Assembly (NCBI RefSeq): GCF_002913715.1
Contig: NZ_PPCE01000005.1
Location: 1 to 63,657 of the forward strand
Source of the DNA: Campylobacter concisus
GTDB lineage: Bacteria > Campylobacterota > Campylobacteria > Campylobacterales > Campylobacteraceae
DNA: 63,657 nucleotides
Reading direction: 5' to 3'
Shown: positions 45,919-56,833 of the stretch, piece by piece
How the letters are laid out: each line of letters opens with the position of its first letter
Numbering within the stretch: position 1 is the first letter of the stretch
Translations under genes and position numbers: made by a program
The notes under the pieces: generated by a model
What the model was told of the DNA's origin: nothing
Database searches by the model: none
What the model saw: the letters and a program-made list of their open reading frames with translations, nothing else

Positions 45919-46001
45919 AAATTTAAAATAAAAATTAAAAATAATATTTAAGATTAACTATATTTTAAAGCTTATATGGATAAGATTTTGATTTTTAGAA
46001 G

Positions 46002-46076
46002 TGGTGACCCATACGAGACTCGAACTCGTGTTACCGCCGTGAAAGGGCGATGTCCTAACCGCTAGACGAATGGGCC
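46002..46076 (-). tRNA. tRNA-Glu (TTC)
   Basis: On the minus strand it starts GGCCCATTCGTCTAGC and has the CCTTTCA anticodon loop (TTC), a T arm with GAGTTCGAGTCTC and an encoded CCA end. It stands alone, next to a lipoprotein gene on the other strand. Confidence 0.95.
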
Positions 46077-46144
46077 ACATGTCGGTTATGAAGTTGGGAT
46101 TATATTTCTTTTATACTTAATTTTAGATTAATAAGGAAAAATTT

Positions 46145-46615
46145 TTGAAAAATTTTTTATTTACTTTGTTATCTGTTTTTATTTTTACAGGTTGTGTAGC
46201 TACCAAAACACCGCAAAATTCACAAGCTTTTCAAGTTACTTTATTTTCTCCGATGATCAAGATAAATGACGTTGGATTTTTCCATAAATATAAAAATGAG
46301 CTAAATTTGCAAATTTATAGTTCTGGCGTAAACACTGCAAACATAAACATAAGAGATAAAATTTGCATAAATAATGCTTGTTTTAACAAGACTGAGTTTA
46401 ATGAGAAATTTTTTCTAGCTCCGCATTATGAGAGCCTTTTTGAAGAAATTTTGCAAAAAGAAAAGATTTATGAAGGCAAAGGCTTGATAAATACGGAGTG
46501 TGGTTTTAGCCAAGATCTAAGTTCATATTTTATAAAATACGAGGTTTGCGACAACTACGTCAAATTTATAGACAGCAAAAACAAAATAAGAGTGATAATA
46601 AAAGAGTTAAAATGA
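46145..46615 (+). CDS. Predicted lipoprotein of unknown function
   Basis: A 156-residue product with a lipobox (FTG before Cys17) and three pairs of cysteines in the mature part ([16 protein letters not shown] and YEVCDNY). I do not recognise a family. It starts at TTG, with AATAAGGAAAA upstream. Its stop overlaps the nfo start as ATGA, so it is the first gene of a coupled run that continues through fadL-like and fadD-like genes to an AAA ATPase. Confidence 0.78.
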   Translation: MKNFLFTLLSVFIFTGCVATKTPQNSQAFQVTLFSPMIKINDVGFFHKYKNELNLQIYSSGVNTANINIRDKICINNACFNKTEFNEKFFLAPHYESLFEEILQKEKIYEGKGLINTECGFSQDLSSYFIKYEVCDNYVKFIDSKNKIRVIIKELK

Positions 46616-47463
46616 GATACATCGGAGCTCACGTAAGTGCGGCTGGAGGCGTGTTTAACGCTCCGTTAAATGCTGCAAAAATAGGAGCAAATGCCTTTGC
46701 GCTTTTTACAAAAAATCAACGCCAATGGAATGCAAAAGAGCTAAGTATCAGCGAAATAGAGCGGTTTAAAGAAAATCTAAAAATTTCTGGCATAAGCACA
46801 AAGCATGTTTTGCCACACAGTAGTTACTTGATAAATTTAGGCCATCCAGATGAGGAGGCAAGAGCAAAGTCGCTTGAAGCCTTTATAGATGAGATAGATC
46901 GCGCCAGTAAGCTTGGGCTAGAGCTTTTAAATTTTCATCCAGGCTCACATCTAAAACAAATAAGCGAAAAAGAGTGCTTAGATAATATCGCAAGCTGCAT
47001 GAACGTGGCACTTAAACGCACAAGCGGTGTAAAGCTAGTCATCGAAAATACAGCTGCACAAGGCTCAAATTTAGGCTTTAGTTTTAAGCAGATTGCTTAT
47101 TTAATAGAGCGAGTAGACGATGAGAGTAGGGTTGGTGTTTGCTTTGATACCTGTCACGCATTTGCTGCTGGATATGATCTAAGAAGCAAAGAGGCCTACG
47201 CCAAGACGATGGGGGAATTTGATGCGATCATTGGCTATAAATTTTTATCCGGCATGCATTTAAATGATGCAAAATTTGGACTTGGCTCGAAAAAAGATAG
47301 ACACGAGAGTCTTGGCAAGGGCGAGCTTGGATTTAGTGCTTTTAAAAATATAATAAATGATGATAAAATAGGCGAAATTCCTTTAATATTAGAGACGATT
47401 GACGAGAGTATTTGGGAAGACGAGATAAAAATTTTAAGAAATTTCGAAAAGGAAAAACTATGA
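46612..47463 (+). CDS. nfo: Endonuclease IV (AP endonuclease)
   Basis: A 283-residue TIM-barrel enzyme that cleaves at abasic sites. Zinc-binding motifs in order are [45 protein letters not shown] and the later [23 protein letters not shown] region. The frame extends upstream to 46546, but the ATG at 46612 overlaps the lipoprotein stop as ATGA and starts the family's MRYIGAHVS. It is a second AP endonuclease in addition to xth. Confidence 0.96.
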   Translation: MRYIGAHVSAAGGVFNAPLNAAKIGANAFALFTKNQRQWNAKELSISEIERFKENLKISGISTKHVLPHSSYLINLGHPDEEARAKSLEAFIDEIDRASKLGLELLNFHPGSHLKQISEKECLDNIASCMNVALKRTSGVKLVIENTAAQGSNLGFSFKQIAYLIERVDDESRVGVCFDTCHAFAAGYDLRSKEAYAKTMGEFDAIIGYKFLSGMHLNDAKFGLGSKKDRHESLGKGELGFSAFKNIINDDKIGEIPLILETIDESIWEDEIKILRNFEKEKL

Positions 47464-48686
47464 AAAAAGTGCTATTAAGCATTATTATGGCATCTACTTT
47501 GCTAAATGCTGGAGGTTATAAGATTCCTGAGCAAAGTGCTGATTCTTTAGGTCTTGCTGCTAGTAACGTAGCCTTTAGTTTTGGAGCTGACGCGGCATAT
47601 TTTAACCCTGCAAATATGATGTTTTTAGATGGACGCCATCACATAGAAAGTACCCTTGGCTGGTTTCATATAAATAAGCTTAAGTTTAAAAGTGATAGTG
47701 GCAAAAGCTATAGATCAGAAAAATTTGACTCGCTAGCTGGTACATTTAGTTTTGTAACGCCAGAAATTTATGAAAACTGGAAATTTGGTTTAGCTCTTGC
47801 CGTTCCTGCTGCTGTTGGTGTATCATGGGAGGATCCAGCTACTGCATTTACCGCTAAAAGGTTTAAGCTGCAAGTTGTTGAGTTAAATCCAACCGTAGCT
47901 TACCGCATAAACGATAAACTTGCCGTTGCTCTTGGTGCTAGAGGTGTTTACACCAAAGGTAAGATAGCAAGTGACTTTGGACAGATAGGCTACAGAGAGA
48001 TAAAAGGTGATGGTATGGGCTATGGCTATAATGTTGCACTTACTTATAGACCTATTGAGGATTTAAGCTTTGCCGTTACTTACCGCTCAAATGTAAATTT
48101 AGAACTTAAAGGCCATACAGATGCTGATTTTTATAACCTACCTATAAGCTACCATGGCAAAACAAAAGTTGAGATCCCACTTCCTGCTCAGCTTGTGCTT
48201 GCAACTGGATATAAATTTAGCGACTTTACTCTTTTACTAGCTTTTGAGAGGACGTATTGGTCTAAATTTAAAGGCTATGACTTTGAATACATGGATAAAG
48301 GTCCTGCTCACTCGAATCAAGCTTTTGCAAGATTCATGGATAATCCAGTCATTAAAAATGCAAAAGATACAAATACATATAGACTAGGTCTTGCCTACGA
48401 CGTAAATGAAAAATTTAGGCTAATGGCTGGCTTTGCCTATGATGAAGACATTACAAGCAGTAAGCATACTGGATTAGAGCTTCCAAATACTACATCTAAG
48501 GTGTATTCTTTTGGAGTAAATTATAAATTTACACCAAATCTTGAAATGGCACTTGGATATGTTTATCAACACCGTGATAAGAAGCGTGCGACAGGTATTA
48601 CCAACAGTATTGCTACAAAAATGTCAGGGGAATTTGATACTGGTACGATCCAAATCCTTGGTACGACTTTTAAATATACATTTTAG
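47460..48686 (+). CDS. FadL-type outer-membrane protein (long-chain fatty acid transport)
   Basis: A 408-residue beta-barrel with a signal peptide (about 1-17, ending LNAGG). The FadL-type N-terminal plug segment [20 protein letters not shown] is followed by [11 protein letters not shown], and a closing aromatic strand ends in Phe. FadL proteins admit long-chain fatty acids or other hydrophobic compounds. The gene overlaps nfo as ATGA and is directly followed by an acyl-CoA ligase gene, which supports fatty acid uptake and activation. An AAAAAGGAAA site precedes the ATG. Confidence 0.9.
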   Translation: MKKVLLSIIMASTLLNAGGYKIPEQSADSLGLAASNVAFSFGADAAYFNPANMMFLDGRHHIESTLGWFHINKLKFKSDSGKSYRSEKFDSLAGTFSFVTPEIYENWKFGLALAVPAAVGVSWEDPATAFTAKRFKLQVVELNPTVAYRINDKLAVALGARGVYTKGKIASDFGQIGYREIKGDGMGYGYNVALTYRPIEDLSFAVTYRSNVNLELKGHTDADFYNLPISYHGKTKVEIPLPAQLVLATGYKFSDFTLLLAFERTYWSKFKGYDFEYMDKGPAHSNQAFARFMDNPVIKNAKDTNTYRLGLAYDVNEKFRLMAGFAYDEDITSSKHTGLELPNTTSKVYSFGVNYKFTPNLEMALGYVYQHRDKKRATGITNSIATKMSGEFDTGTIQILGTTFKYTF

Positions 48687-48698
48687 TTAGGGTCAAGA

Positions 48699-50375
48699 AT
48701 GCGATACTCTTATAATAATTTTTATGAAATTTTAACCAAAGTAGCAAAGGAAAATCCAAATCAAGTAGTTCTTTTTGAAGAAAAAGAGAAGCTAAAATAT
48801 CGCGAATTAAAGCAAAATGTCGATAAAGTGGCAGCTTATTTGCAACTTGCTGGAGTAAAATTTGGTGATAAAGTAGCTATGGCGGTTACAAACTCGAAAG
48901 AATTTATCATCTCATACCTTGCGATAACCGCAATAGGCGGTATCGCAGTGCCTATGAATACTTTTTTAAAAGCAAATGAGTTTGAATATATCATAAATGA
49001 TTGCGGCGCAAAGGTGCTTTTTGCGTCTAGCTCGCTTGCAAAAGAGTTAATCGCATTAAATGAGCTTGAAATTTTAAGAAAGATAATCTGGATCGGAGCA
49101 ATACCAAAGAAACTTCAAAGTGCCTCAAAGGATGAATATATAGACACTGACGAAGAGTATGGCGAGAGTGCATATCTCACTTCAACGCCTCAAATTTCAA
49201 AAGAGGATATGAGCAAGGGCTATGAAAATAATGGCCTTATTAAAAACATAAATTTTACAGAAACTCTAAATCACAAATATGCTCTTAGTATCACAAAGTA
49301 TCCGGTAATAGATGATTTAATGCATATAATTTACACTTCAGGTACTACGGGTAAGCCAAAGGGTGCGATGATAAGCTATAAAAATATCTTTTCAAATTTA
49401 ATTGGAGCTCATGATCGTTTCATAGTAAAAAAAAGTGATCGTTTCATAGTCTTTTTGCCGATGTTTCATAGTTTTACGCTAACTGCAATGGTGTTGCTTC
49501 CGATATTTGCGAGCGCTTCGATGGTTCTTGTAAAATCAGTATTTCCATTTTCAAATGTGTTAAAACAAACCTTGTTAAAGCGTGTAACTGTATTTTTAGG
49601 AATCCCAGCCATCTATACAGCTATCGGTAAGGCAAAAATTCCTTGGTATTTTAGATGGTTTAACCGCATTAGATTATTTGTAAGTGGTGCAGCTCCGCTT
49701 GCAAAGCAGACTATAGATGACTTTAGGGTGAAATTTCCACGTGCAACACTTGTCGAGGGATATGGCCTTAGCGAATGCTCGCCAGTCGTAGCTGCAAATT
49801 TATATGATAAACAAAAGCTGTTAAGTGTAGGGCCAGTGCTTGATGGCTATGAGGTAAAGATCGTAAATGATGAGATGATGGAGCTTCCAGTTGGCCAGAT
49901 CGGTGAGATCATCATAAAGGGCGACTGCGTCATGCAAGGCTACTATGGTATGTCAAGCATCACTGATGAGACCATAATAAACGGCTGGTTAAAGACCGGA
50001 GATCTTGGCAAAGTCGATGAAGAGGGCTTTATCTATATCGTTGATCGTAAAAAAGACCTCATCATATCAAAGGGCATTAACATCTATCCACGTGAGATCG
50101 AAGAGGTTATTTACAAACTTGAAGCAGTTGAAGCAACAGCGGTAATTGGTGTAAAAGACGTACATGCCGATGAAGAGGTTGTGGCCTTTATTCAGGTAAA
50201 AGATGGCATGGATCTTGATGAAAAGACGGTAAGAGAGCATTTGAAGAAAAATTTAGCGAATTTCAAGATACCAAAGAGTATCTATTTTGCCGAAGAGTTG
50301 CCTAGAAATGCCACTGGTAAGGTGCTAAAACGTGTATTAAAAGAGCAAATAGAGCAGATGAAGGATAAATTTTAG
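48699..50375 (+). CDS. Long-chain fatty acid-CoA ligase family protein (FadD-like)
   Basis: A 558-residue AMP-forming ligase with the P-loop-like IIYTSGTTGKPKGAM, LVEGYGLSECSPVV, GWLKTGDLGKVDEEG and the C-terminal DRKKDLIISKGINIYPREIEE. It activates a carboxylic acid to its CoA ester, probably a fatty acid given the FadL-like neighbour. Genes for beta-oxidation are not seen here, so the product may feed phospholipid synthesis. An insertion of about 60 residues before the TSGTTG loop, with a repeated IAVPMNT-type context, is not unusual. The stop overlaps the next gene by one base. Confidence 0.9.
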   Translation: MRYSYNNFYEILTKVAKENPNQVVLFEEKEKLKYRELKQNVDKVAAYLQLAGVKFGDKVAMAVTNSKEFIISYLAITAIGGIAVPMNTFLKANEFEYIINDCGAKVLFASSSLAKELIALNELEILRKIIWIGAIPKKLQSASKDEYIDTDEEYGESAYLTSTPQISKEDMSKGYENNGLIKNINFTETLNHKYALSITKYPVIDDLMHIIYTSGTTGKPKGAMISYKNIFSNLIGAHDRFIVKKSDRFIVFLPMFHSFTLTAMVLLPIFASASMVLVKSVFPFSNVLKQTLLKRVTVFLGIPAIYTAIGKAKIPWYFRWFNRIRLFVSGAAPLAKQTIDDFRVKFPRATLVEGYGLSECSPVVAANLYDKQKLLSVGPVLDGYEVKIVNDEMMELPVGQIGEIIIKGDCVMQGYYGMSSITDETIINGWLKTGDLGKVDEEGFIYIVDRKKDLIISKGINIYPREIEEVIYKLEAVEATAVIGVKDVHADEEVVAFIQVKDGMDLDEKTVREHLKKNLANFKIPKSIYFAEELPRNATGKVLKRVLKEQIEQMKDKF

Positions 50376-52108
50376 TGAAATACTTGCTTGATTTTTTAAA
50401 CCAAGACCTCAAAAAAAGCAAAATTTACGAGCTGATAAAGTGTGGTGACGAAGAGGGAGAAATTTTAAAATATCTAAGTAAAGCTTATGTGCAAGGAACA
50501 GCTAATATGAGTGTTTTTGAGCTACTTGGAGCAGTCTTTGGCACGCAAAATGATAAGCAGCTTTTGTATCTAAAATTTATAAAAAATTTGCTTGATAGCG
50601 GTTGGATTGTACAAAATTATAGTCTTTTTAAAATACCTGAGAGTACACAAAGGGCTTCAGCTCAAGGGCTTCTTTCGTTGCTTCATTCTGAAATTTCTCT
50701 ATCAGCCACATTTTTAAAAATTCTTGAAGATGGCAACGCTGATATAAATTTACCAGAGCTTACGCCATATGAGGATCATTTGGAGTATTTAAAAGATCAG
50801 TTTTTAAAGGTGGAGCTTTACTCAAAGGCTGCCATTTTTGGCGATGGCTCAAGTGATGCAAAAAAGCGCATAAATGAACAAATTTCTGAACTTACAAAGC
50901 GAATCAACGAGCGCGTCAAACTAAGCAAGATTAGCCTAAAAATAGAGCAAATTTTTAAAGAAAACTCACTTGATGAAAAAGAGCAGATCATATTTTTAGC
51001 CCTTTTAAAAGAGGAGTACGCGGGCGATTTTGAAAACGGACGAGATCTAAACACGCTAGTTGGGCTAATAAGCAAAGACGAGCTTGAACGCATCAAAAAT
51101 CGTACTCTTTTAGAGGATGGCTCAAGGCTCATAGAGGGCGCACTCATTGACTACGACGAGGTTTTAAACGCTTATGGCAACGTTAGCAAGAGCTTTTTTA
51201 TAAATGAAGAAATTTTGCAAAGCATAATGCATCCAAAAAATGATAAAAATAGCAAGAAAATCAAGATCGAAAGCCTGGTAAAAGAGCAAGAAATTTTTGA
51301 GCTCATTGAGCCAGTAACGAGCCTAGAAGACGTCGTGCTAAACGAAAAGACAAAGCAGCTTTTAAGTACGATACTAAAGCAAGTCGATAAAAAAGTGCTT
51401 GCTAGACTTAGCAGCTGGGGCATAAAAACTAGAAAAAACATAGACGCTAAGATCATCTTTTACGGCGAGCCTGGCACTGGTAAGACGATGAGCGCCGTTG
51501 GGCTTGCAAAGAGTCTAAAGAAGCAAATTTTAAGCTTTGACTGCTCAAAAATTTTAAGCAAATATGTCGGCGAGAGCGAGCAAAATGTAAGGAAAATTTT
51601 TGACACTTACAAAGAAATTTGCAAAAAAAGTGGCAGCGAGCCGGTGCTCTTGCTAAACGAGGCCGATCAGTTTTTAAGCACGAGAGTGGAGAGCTCGAGC
51701 GGGGCTGAAAAGATGCATAATCAAATGCAAAATATCTTTTTAGAGCAGATCGAGCGCTTTGAGGGCGTGCTGATCGCTACGACAAATTTCTTACAAAGCC
51801 TTGACGTGGCGTTTTCTAGAAGGTTTGACTACAAGATCGAGTTTAAAAAGCCTGATTTTAACGGCAGGCTTGCCATTTGGCGTAAAATTTTGCCTGAAAA
51901 TGCGAGCTTTGAAGATGGCTTTAGCGTAGAAAGACTGGCTGAGTTTAACCTAAGTGGCGCGCAGATCGTCCTTGCACTAAAAAATACCGCTTTAAAAGTC
52001 GCTATAAAAGATGATGGGATTTTTACCTTTGAGGACTTTAAAACGACGATAGAGCGCGAGCTAAACTCAAGTTTTGGCGAAGATAAAAAGATGGGATTTG
52101 GCTCTTAA
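50375..52108 (+). CDS. AAA ATPase with a long N-terminal domain
   Basis: A 577-residue protein. Residues 1-310 are helical with no known domain, and residues 320-560 form a CDC48-like AAA domain with Walker A GEPGTGKT (364-371) and ATTNFLQSLDVAFSRRFDY as sensor and arginine-finger region. The Walker B reads LLLNEAD (425-431), with Asn428 where aspartate is usual. A similar ATPase occurs in C. jejuni and other relatives. Its partner is unknown. The GTG start overlaps the fadD-like stop, so it is coupled to the run from the lipoprotein on. Confidence 0.85.
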   Translation: MKYLLDFLNQDLKKSKIYELIKCGDEEGEILKYLSKAYVQGTANMSVFELLGAVFGTQNDKQLLYLKFIKNLLDSGWIVQNYSLFKIPESTQRASAQGLLSLLHSEISLSATFLKILEDGNADINLPELTPYEDHLEYLKDQFLKVELYSKAAIFGDGSSDAKKRINEQISELTKRINERVKLSKISLKIEQIFKENSLDEKEQIIFLALLKEEYAGDFENGRDLNTLVGLISKDELERIKNRTLLEDGSRLIEGALIDYDEVLNAYGNVSKSFFINEEILQSIMHPKNDKNSKKIKIESLVKEQEIFELIEPVTSLEDVVLNEKTKQLLSTILKQVDKKVLARLSSWGIKTRKNIDAKIIFYGEPGTGKTMSAVGLAKSLKKQILSFDCSKILSKYVGESEQNVRKIFDTYKEICKKSGSEPVLLLNEADQFLSTRVESSSGAEKMHNQMQNIFLEQIERFEGVLIATTNFLQSLDVAFSRRFDYKIEFKKPDFNGRLAIWRKILPENASFEDGFSVERLAEFNLSGAQIVLALKNTALKVAIKDDGIFTFEDFKTTIERELNSSFGEDKKMGFGS

Positions 52109-52889
52109 GCCTTTCTCTCTTGATTTTATTGTTTGTATAAATTTAAATAAATATAAATAAGCAAGAGCCACTGACATTGGCGAGGAATCTGCTTTTATCT
52201 AATTAGAATTTATGCGTTTGCCGCCGCCAAAGTCAGGGAAAGTGTAAGCTAAACTCAAGCTTTGATGAGAAAAAATAGGTTTTGGCTATTAAGCTTTTCC
52301 AAAATTTACATCTTATATGGCATATACTTTTTGCTGCTAGGCGAAGTTTAAAGTACCAGAGATTATGATCTAAATATAAAATTTTGCTTTCATAGTTAAA
52401 TTTACGCTATGATTGCTACCAAAATTTACAGCAAGCCAGATATCAGTATATAGCTACTTAGTATAAATTTAGCTTGTTCGCTTGTCTCAAATTTACTACC
52501 GCAGTTTTTGTAAATGAGTAAGTTTTTGTAAAATCCAAATTTTGGAATTTGCCTACTTTGTGATCGCTGTTTGGAATGCGTATTTGCACGTTTGGTGCTT
52601 TAAAAAAGTTTTACTAGAACCTTATAATTTTGTGCAATACAAAAATAGCCGTCTCACGAAGTCTAAAATAAAAAGCCTCATAAATTTCAAAATCTCTTTC
52701 ATGATATTTGTAGCAGCACCATTTGAAATCAAAAAAGAGATGAGAAAATAGAAATTTATAGGTCTTTGAGTGCGATTTTTACATCCGAAGTAAAGAAGTA
52801 ATGCGTGATCACTTTGGCAATTAGTATAAAAATTTTTATTATATTTTTAGTAGCTAAATTTTATAAAAAGGCTTATAAATTTTAGAAAT
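52109..52889. other. 781-base stretch with decayed sequence only
   Basis: No credible gene is present. A 69-codon frame at 52542 has no ribosome site and an untypical composition. The stretch contains a degenerate second copy of the AAA ATPase gene tail (52247-52297). A segment at about 52545-52590 (GGAATTTGCCTACTTTGTGATCGCT) resembles the repeat module seen at 18390 (GGAATTTACCCGCTTTGTTATCGCT). Confidence 0.5.
52247..52297 (+). pseudogene. Degenerate copy of the 3' end of the AAA ATPase gene
   Basis: AAGCTAAACTCAAGCTTTGA..GA..AAAAA.A.GG.TTTGGCT.TTAAGC matches GAGCTAAACTCAAGTTTTGG..GATAAAAAGATGGGATTTGGCTCTTAAGC at 52058-52110 with a few gaps. It is the trace of a duplicated or replaced gene end, and no frame remains. 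Confidence 0.6.
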
Positions 52890-54197
52890 TTACTGATTGA
52901 TCTTATCAAGTAGCACTTCGACCTCTTCGAGCGCAAAGGTCTCTTCTGAACTTTGTTTTAAGAAGTTCTCCATAAATTCTTTCTTCGAGATCGCAAGGTC
53001 AAGCTCCTTGTCGCTGCCCTTTTGATATGCACCGATACGAAGTAGGACCTCGTTTTCTTTTAAAAGCGAGTAAAGGCGCTTAAATTTCATTGCATTTAGC
53101 TTATGCTCTTTACTGATCACATCGCCCATGACACGCGAGGCCGAATTTTGGATATTGATAGGTGGGTAGATGCCAAAGTCCGTTAGCTCGCGGCTTAGCA
53201 CGATGTGACCGTCTAGGATAGAGCGGCTTTGATCAGCTATCGGATCGCTCATATCATCGCCCTCAACTAGCACTGTAAAAAACGCCGTGATACTGCCCTT
53301 GCCCTCCTCTTTACCAGCGCGCTCCATTAGCTGAGGTAAAAGTGTGAGTGAGCTTGGCGGATAGCCCTTTGAGGTCGGTGGCTCGCCAAGTGCAAGGCCG
53401 ATCTCACGCTGCGCCATCGCAAAACGCGTGACGCTATCCATGATGAAAAGCACGTCGTTACCCTGCTGTTTGAAGTATTCAGCCACGCTCATCGCACAAA
53501 AGGCACCATATTTTCGCATGAGTGAGCTATCATCGCTGGTTGCTACGATGATAACCGTGCCCTCCAGATCGCCACCTAGGTTTTTTTCTATAAATTCAGG
53601 CACCTCACGGCCACGCTCGCCTATTAGCGCGACTACTTTTATCGGTGCTAGCGTGTTTTTTACGATCATGCCCATGAGGGTTGATTTGCCGACACCTGAA
53701 CCTGCAAAAATTCCCAGTTTTTGCCCTTTACCACAAGTAAGCAGCCCATCTATCGTCTTTATACCAACGCTAAAAGGCTCGTTTATAAGCCCTCTTTTCA
53801 TCGCATCTATCGGCGCTCTCATGATCGGCATGTACTCGGTCGTCTCGATCGCCCCTTTGCCATCAATGGGCTTCATAAATGGATCTACCACGCGGCCTAG
53901 TAAATTTAGCCCTACAGGTATGCTCATACCTTGATCGCTCTCATAGACGAAGTCGCCTATCCTAAAGCCCTCAACAAAGCCAAATGGGCTGATATAAGCG
54001 CCATCTGTCTTTATTTGCGTGACCATGCCAAGACCATTTTTGCTCTTATCTTTTGCAACTATACGCACGATGTCGCCGATGCTTGGACGAAGTCCGGTGA
54101 TCTCTATAGTTGTAGCTGTGATTTTGGTTATGATGCCAAAGGTGTTTGAGAGTTTTACACCCTCTTTAAGCTTTAAATTTATATGCTCTAAGCTCAA
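52890..54197 (-). CDS. fliI: Flagellum-specific ATPase FliI
   Basis: Energises export of flagellar parts through the type III-like apparatus. The 435-residue protein has Walker A ([15 protein letters not shown]), [15 protein letters not shown], Walker B ([17 protein letters not shown]) and [18 protein letters not shown], all close to the F1-beta-like FliI family. It starts at TTG, overlapping the folE stop as TTGA. No other flagellar gene is adjacent, which is normal for Campylobacter, where flagellar genes are dispersed. Confidence 0.97.
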   Translation of the reverse strand: MSLEHINLKLKEGVKLSNTFGIITKITATTIEITGLRPSIGDIVRIVAKDKSKNGLGMVTQIKTDGAYISPFGFVEGFRIGDFVYESDQGMSIPVGLNLLGRVVDPFMKPIDGKGAIETTEYMPIMRAPIDAMKRGLINEPFSVGIKTIDGLLTCGKGQKLGIFAGSGVGKSTLMGMIVKNTLAPIKVVALIGERGREVPEFIEKNLGGDLEGTVIIVATSDDSSLMRKYGAFCAMSVAEYFKQQGNDVLFIMDSVTRFAMAQREIGLALGEPPTSKGYPPSSLTLLPQLMERAGKEEGKGSITAFFTVLVEGDDMSDPIADQSRSILDGHIVLSRELTDFGIYPPINIQNSASRVMGDVISKEHKLNAMKFKRLYSLLKENEVLLRIGAYQKGSDKELDLAISKKEFMENFLKQSSEETFALEEVEVLLDKINQ

Positions 54198-54766
54198 AAA
54201 TGCGTTTCCCTAGGAGAATTTATAAGCGAGAAAAACTCCCGCCTTGTGTCCGCGTTTTTGATAAAGCAGCCTCTAAGAGCTGAGGTCGTAGTGGTTGAGT
54301 TTATCTTTTGCACACCTCTCATCTCAACACACATATGTCTAGCCTCGACGACGACACCAACGCCTTTTGGAGCGATTACGTCCTCAAGCGCCTTTGCGAT
54401 CTGCTCAGTCATTTGCTCTTGAATTTGCAAGCGTCTTGCGTAGATATTTACCATGCGTGGAATTTTACTAAGGCCAACGACCTTGCCATTTGGGATGTAC
54501 GCCACATGCACACGGCCGATAATAGGCAACAAATGGTGCTCGCAAAGACTGTAAAATTCGATGTTTCGCATCAGAACCATTTCGTTATTTGAGCTAGTAA
54601 AAAGTGCGTCACCAAGAGCCTCTTTTGGATCTTCATCATATCCGCTAGTTAGAAATTTAAATGCTTTAAAGACACGCTCAGGCGTCTTTATAAGGCCTTC
54701 TCTGTTTGGATCTTCGCCTATAATCATTAGCATGTTTTTAACCGAATTTTCAAAACTCTCTTGCAT
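54194..54766 (-). CDS. folE: GTP cyclohydrolase I
   Basis: Makes 7,8-dihydroneopterin triphosphate from GTP, the first step to tetrahydrofolate. The 190-residue product shows [34 protein letters not shown] with its zinc-binding cysteine and histidines (the conserved SLCEHHLLP core), and later [23 protein letters not shown] is upstream of the ATG. It is divergent from tig and coupled to fliI. Confidence 0.97.
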   Translation of the reverse strand: MQESFENSVKNMLMIIGEDPNREGLIKTPERVFKAFKFLTSGYDEDPKEALGDALFTSSNNEMVLMRNIEFYSLCEHHLLPIIGRVHVAYIPNGKVVGLSKIPRMVNIYARRLQIQEQMTEQIAKALEDVIAPKGVGVVVEARHMCVEMRGVQKINSTTTTSALRGCFIKNADTRREFFSLINSPRETHF

Positions 54767-54903
54767 AAATTTTCTCCATAATTTTATTGCTAGATTCTAC
54801 GTTAAAACGCCTTTTATATCTATAAAAATTTACAAATTTACAATGAAATAAGGAAAATTCTGCTATATTTTGGGCTAAAAATTTGTATTCATAAAGGAAT
54901 TAG

Positions 54904-56235
54904 ATGGAAATCAAAACAAAAGCTCTAGATAGCGTAAATACCTTAGCAAGCACGACTATAAGTGCGGATGCTATAAAATCTAGCGTAGAGAAACTAGCAA
55001 AAAAAGCAGCAAAAACTATGAAAGTAGATGGCTTTAGACAAGGCCATGTACCAGTTGCTATTGTGCTAAAACGCTACGAGAAAGAGCTAACAAACGATGC
55101 TGAGCAAGATGTCTTAAGAGATGTTGTTGATGAGGCTATAAAACAAGCAGGCAAGAAAAATGACGATCTTATCGGCGAGCCTATCGTTTCAAAATTTGAC
55201 AGAAAAGATGGCAAGATCGATGTTGAGCTAACAGTTTCATTTAAACCAAGCGTCGATGTGAGCGGCTATGAGAGCTTGATACCTGAGTTTTCAAACCCAC
55301 GTGTTTTGAAAAAAGATATCGATGAGAAGAAAACTGAACTTTTAAAAATGATAGCTCCACTTGAGAAAATTGATGGTAAAAGAGGCCTAAAAGTTGGCGA
55401 CTTTGCTAAATTTGACTTTGAAGGCTTTGTTGACGGCGTTGCATTTGATGGTGGCAAGGCTGAAAACTATGTGCTTGAGATCGGTTCAAATCAATTTATC
55501 CCAGGCTTTGAAGATGGTATGGTAGGCATAAAAGCTGGTGGCGAAAAAGATATCGAGGTTAAATTCCCAGAAAACTACGGAGCTGCACATTTAGCCGGCA
55601 AAGACGCTGTTTTTAAAGTCAAACTTCATGAAATTCAAGAGAGAAAGATCCCTGAAAAACTAGATGAAGAGATTTTAAAAACTCTACTTCCAAATGAAGA
55701 AAAACCAACTGAAGAGCTACTTGATGAGCGTATAAAAGAGCAAATCCGCCAAGAGAAAATTTATAAACTTATAAATGATGAGCTTAAGCCAAAATTTGCT
55801 GAAGCTGCGGTCGAGAAATTTAAATTTGACGTGCCAAAAAATATTGTCGAGCAAGAGATTGATATGCAGTTTAGAAACGCATGGAGCTCATTTACTCCAG
55901 ATGATATGAAAAAATTTAGAGAGGACAAAGATGCTCTTTCTAAAAAACGTGACGAGTTTAGAAAAGACGCTGAAAATAGCGTTCGTTTAACTTTCATCAT
56001 CGATGAACTAGCTCGTGTAAGAGGCGTAAAAGTAAGCGATCAAGAGGTTGTTCAAGCGATCTATTTTGAGGCGTATAGAAGCGGTCAAGATCCAAAAGCA
56101 CACCTTGAGATGTACCGCAACCAAGGCATGCTTCCAGCTATAAAGATGTCGATGATCGAAGAGAAGCTATTTGGTGAGCTCTTTAACAAAGAAAAAGACG
56201 AGAAAAAAGTAAGTAAAAAAGAGAAGGCCGAGTAA
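54904..56235 (+). CDS. tig: Trigger factor
   Basis: A ribosome-bound chaperone and prolyl isomerase. The 443-residue product has the ribosome-binding GFRQGHVP loop (GFRxGxxP signature), a central FKBP domain ([15 protein letters not shown] and later [17 protein letters not shown]) and a long helical C-terminal arm ending in a lysine-rich tail. It is followed directly by clpP, with overlapping stop and start (TAATG). Confidence 0.97.
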   Translation: MEIKTKALDSVNTLASTTISADAIKSSVEKLAKKAAKTMKVDGFRQGHVPVAIVLKRYEKELTNDAEQDVLRDVVDEAIKQAGKKNDDLIGEPIVSKFDRKDGKIDVELTVSFKPSVDVSGYESLIPEFSNPRVLKKDIDEKKTELLKMIAPLEKIDGKRGLKVGDFAKFDFEGFVDGVAFDGGKAENYVLEIGSNQFIPGFEDGMVGIKAGGEKDIEVKFPENYGAAHLAGKDAVFKVKLHEIQERKIPEKLDEEILKTLLPNEEKPTEELLDERIKEQIRQEKIYKLINDELKPKFAEAAVEKFKFDVPKNIVEQEIDMQFRNAWSSFTPDDMKKFREDKDALSKKRDEFRKDAENSVRLTFIIDELARVRGVKVSDQEVVQAIYFEAYRSGQDPKAHLEMYRNQGMLPAIKMSMIEEKLFGELFNKEKDEKKVSKKEKAE

Positions 56236-56825
56236 TGAGCTATTACGTTCCTGTCGTAGTTGAAAGAACTAGTAGAGGTGAGCGAAGCTATGATATATAC
56301 TCCCGTCTTTTAAAAGATAGGATCGTTATGCTAAGTGGCGAGATAGAGGACGGCATGGCTGCTTCTATCGTCGCTCAGCTGCTATTTTTAGAGGCTGAGG
56401 ATCCAGATAAAGATATCTATCTTTACATAAACTCACCAGGCGGCGTGATAACAAGTGGCTTTAGTATCTATGACACGATGAACTACATAAAGCCAGACGT
56501 TTGCACTATCTGCATCGGTCAGGCCGCTAGTATGGGCGCATTTTTACTAAGCTGTGGCGCACCTGGCAAGAGATATGCACTGCCAAATTCTCGTATCATG
56601 ATACACCAACCACTTGGCGGTGCTAGAGGACAAGCGACTGATATCGAGATACAAGCTCGCGAAATTTTACGTTTGAAAGAAATTTTAAATGGAATTTTGG
56701 CAAAAAATACAGGTCAAAAACTAAGCAAGATCGTAAAAGATACTGAGCGTGACTTCTTTATGAGCTCGGCTGAAGCTAAAGAGTATGGACTTGTCGATAA
56801 AATTTTGGAGAAAAGTTTTAAATAA
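56235..56825 (+). CDS. clpP: ATP-dependent Clp protease proteolytic subunit
   Basis: The 196-residue serine protease forms the tetradecameric chamber used with ClpA or ClpX. The catalytic triad is visible as Ser99 ([11 protein letters not shown]), His124 ([10 protein letters not shown]) and Asp173 (TERDFFMS). The ATG overlaps the tig stop. The neighbouring clpX gene is absent here, as usual in this group. Confidence 0.98.
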   Translation: MSYYVPVVVERTSRGERSYDIYSRLLKDRIVMLSGEIEDGMAASIVAQLLFLEAEDPDKDIYLYINSPGGVITSGFSIYDTMNYIKPDVCTICIGQAASMGAFLLSCGAPGKRYALPNSRIMIHQPLGGARGQATDIEIQAREILRLKEILNGILAKNTGQKLSKIVKDTERDFFMSSAEAKEYGLVDKILEKSFK

Positions 56826-56833
56826 GGCCCAAA

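Noticed and set aside
52542-52751. 69-codon open frame in the gap after the AAA ATPase
   Set aside because: It has no ribosome site and an untypical composition, it lies in decayed sequence, and part of it overlaps the repeat-like segment.
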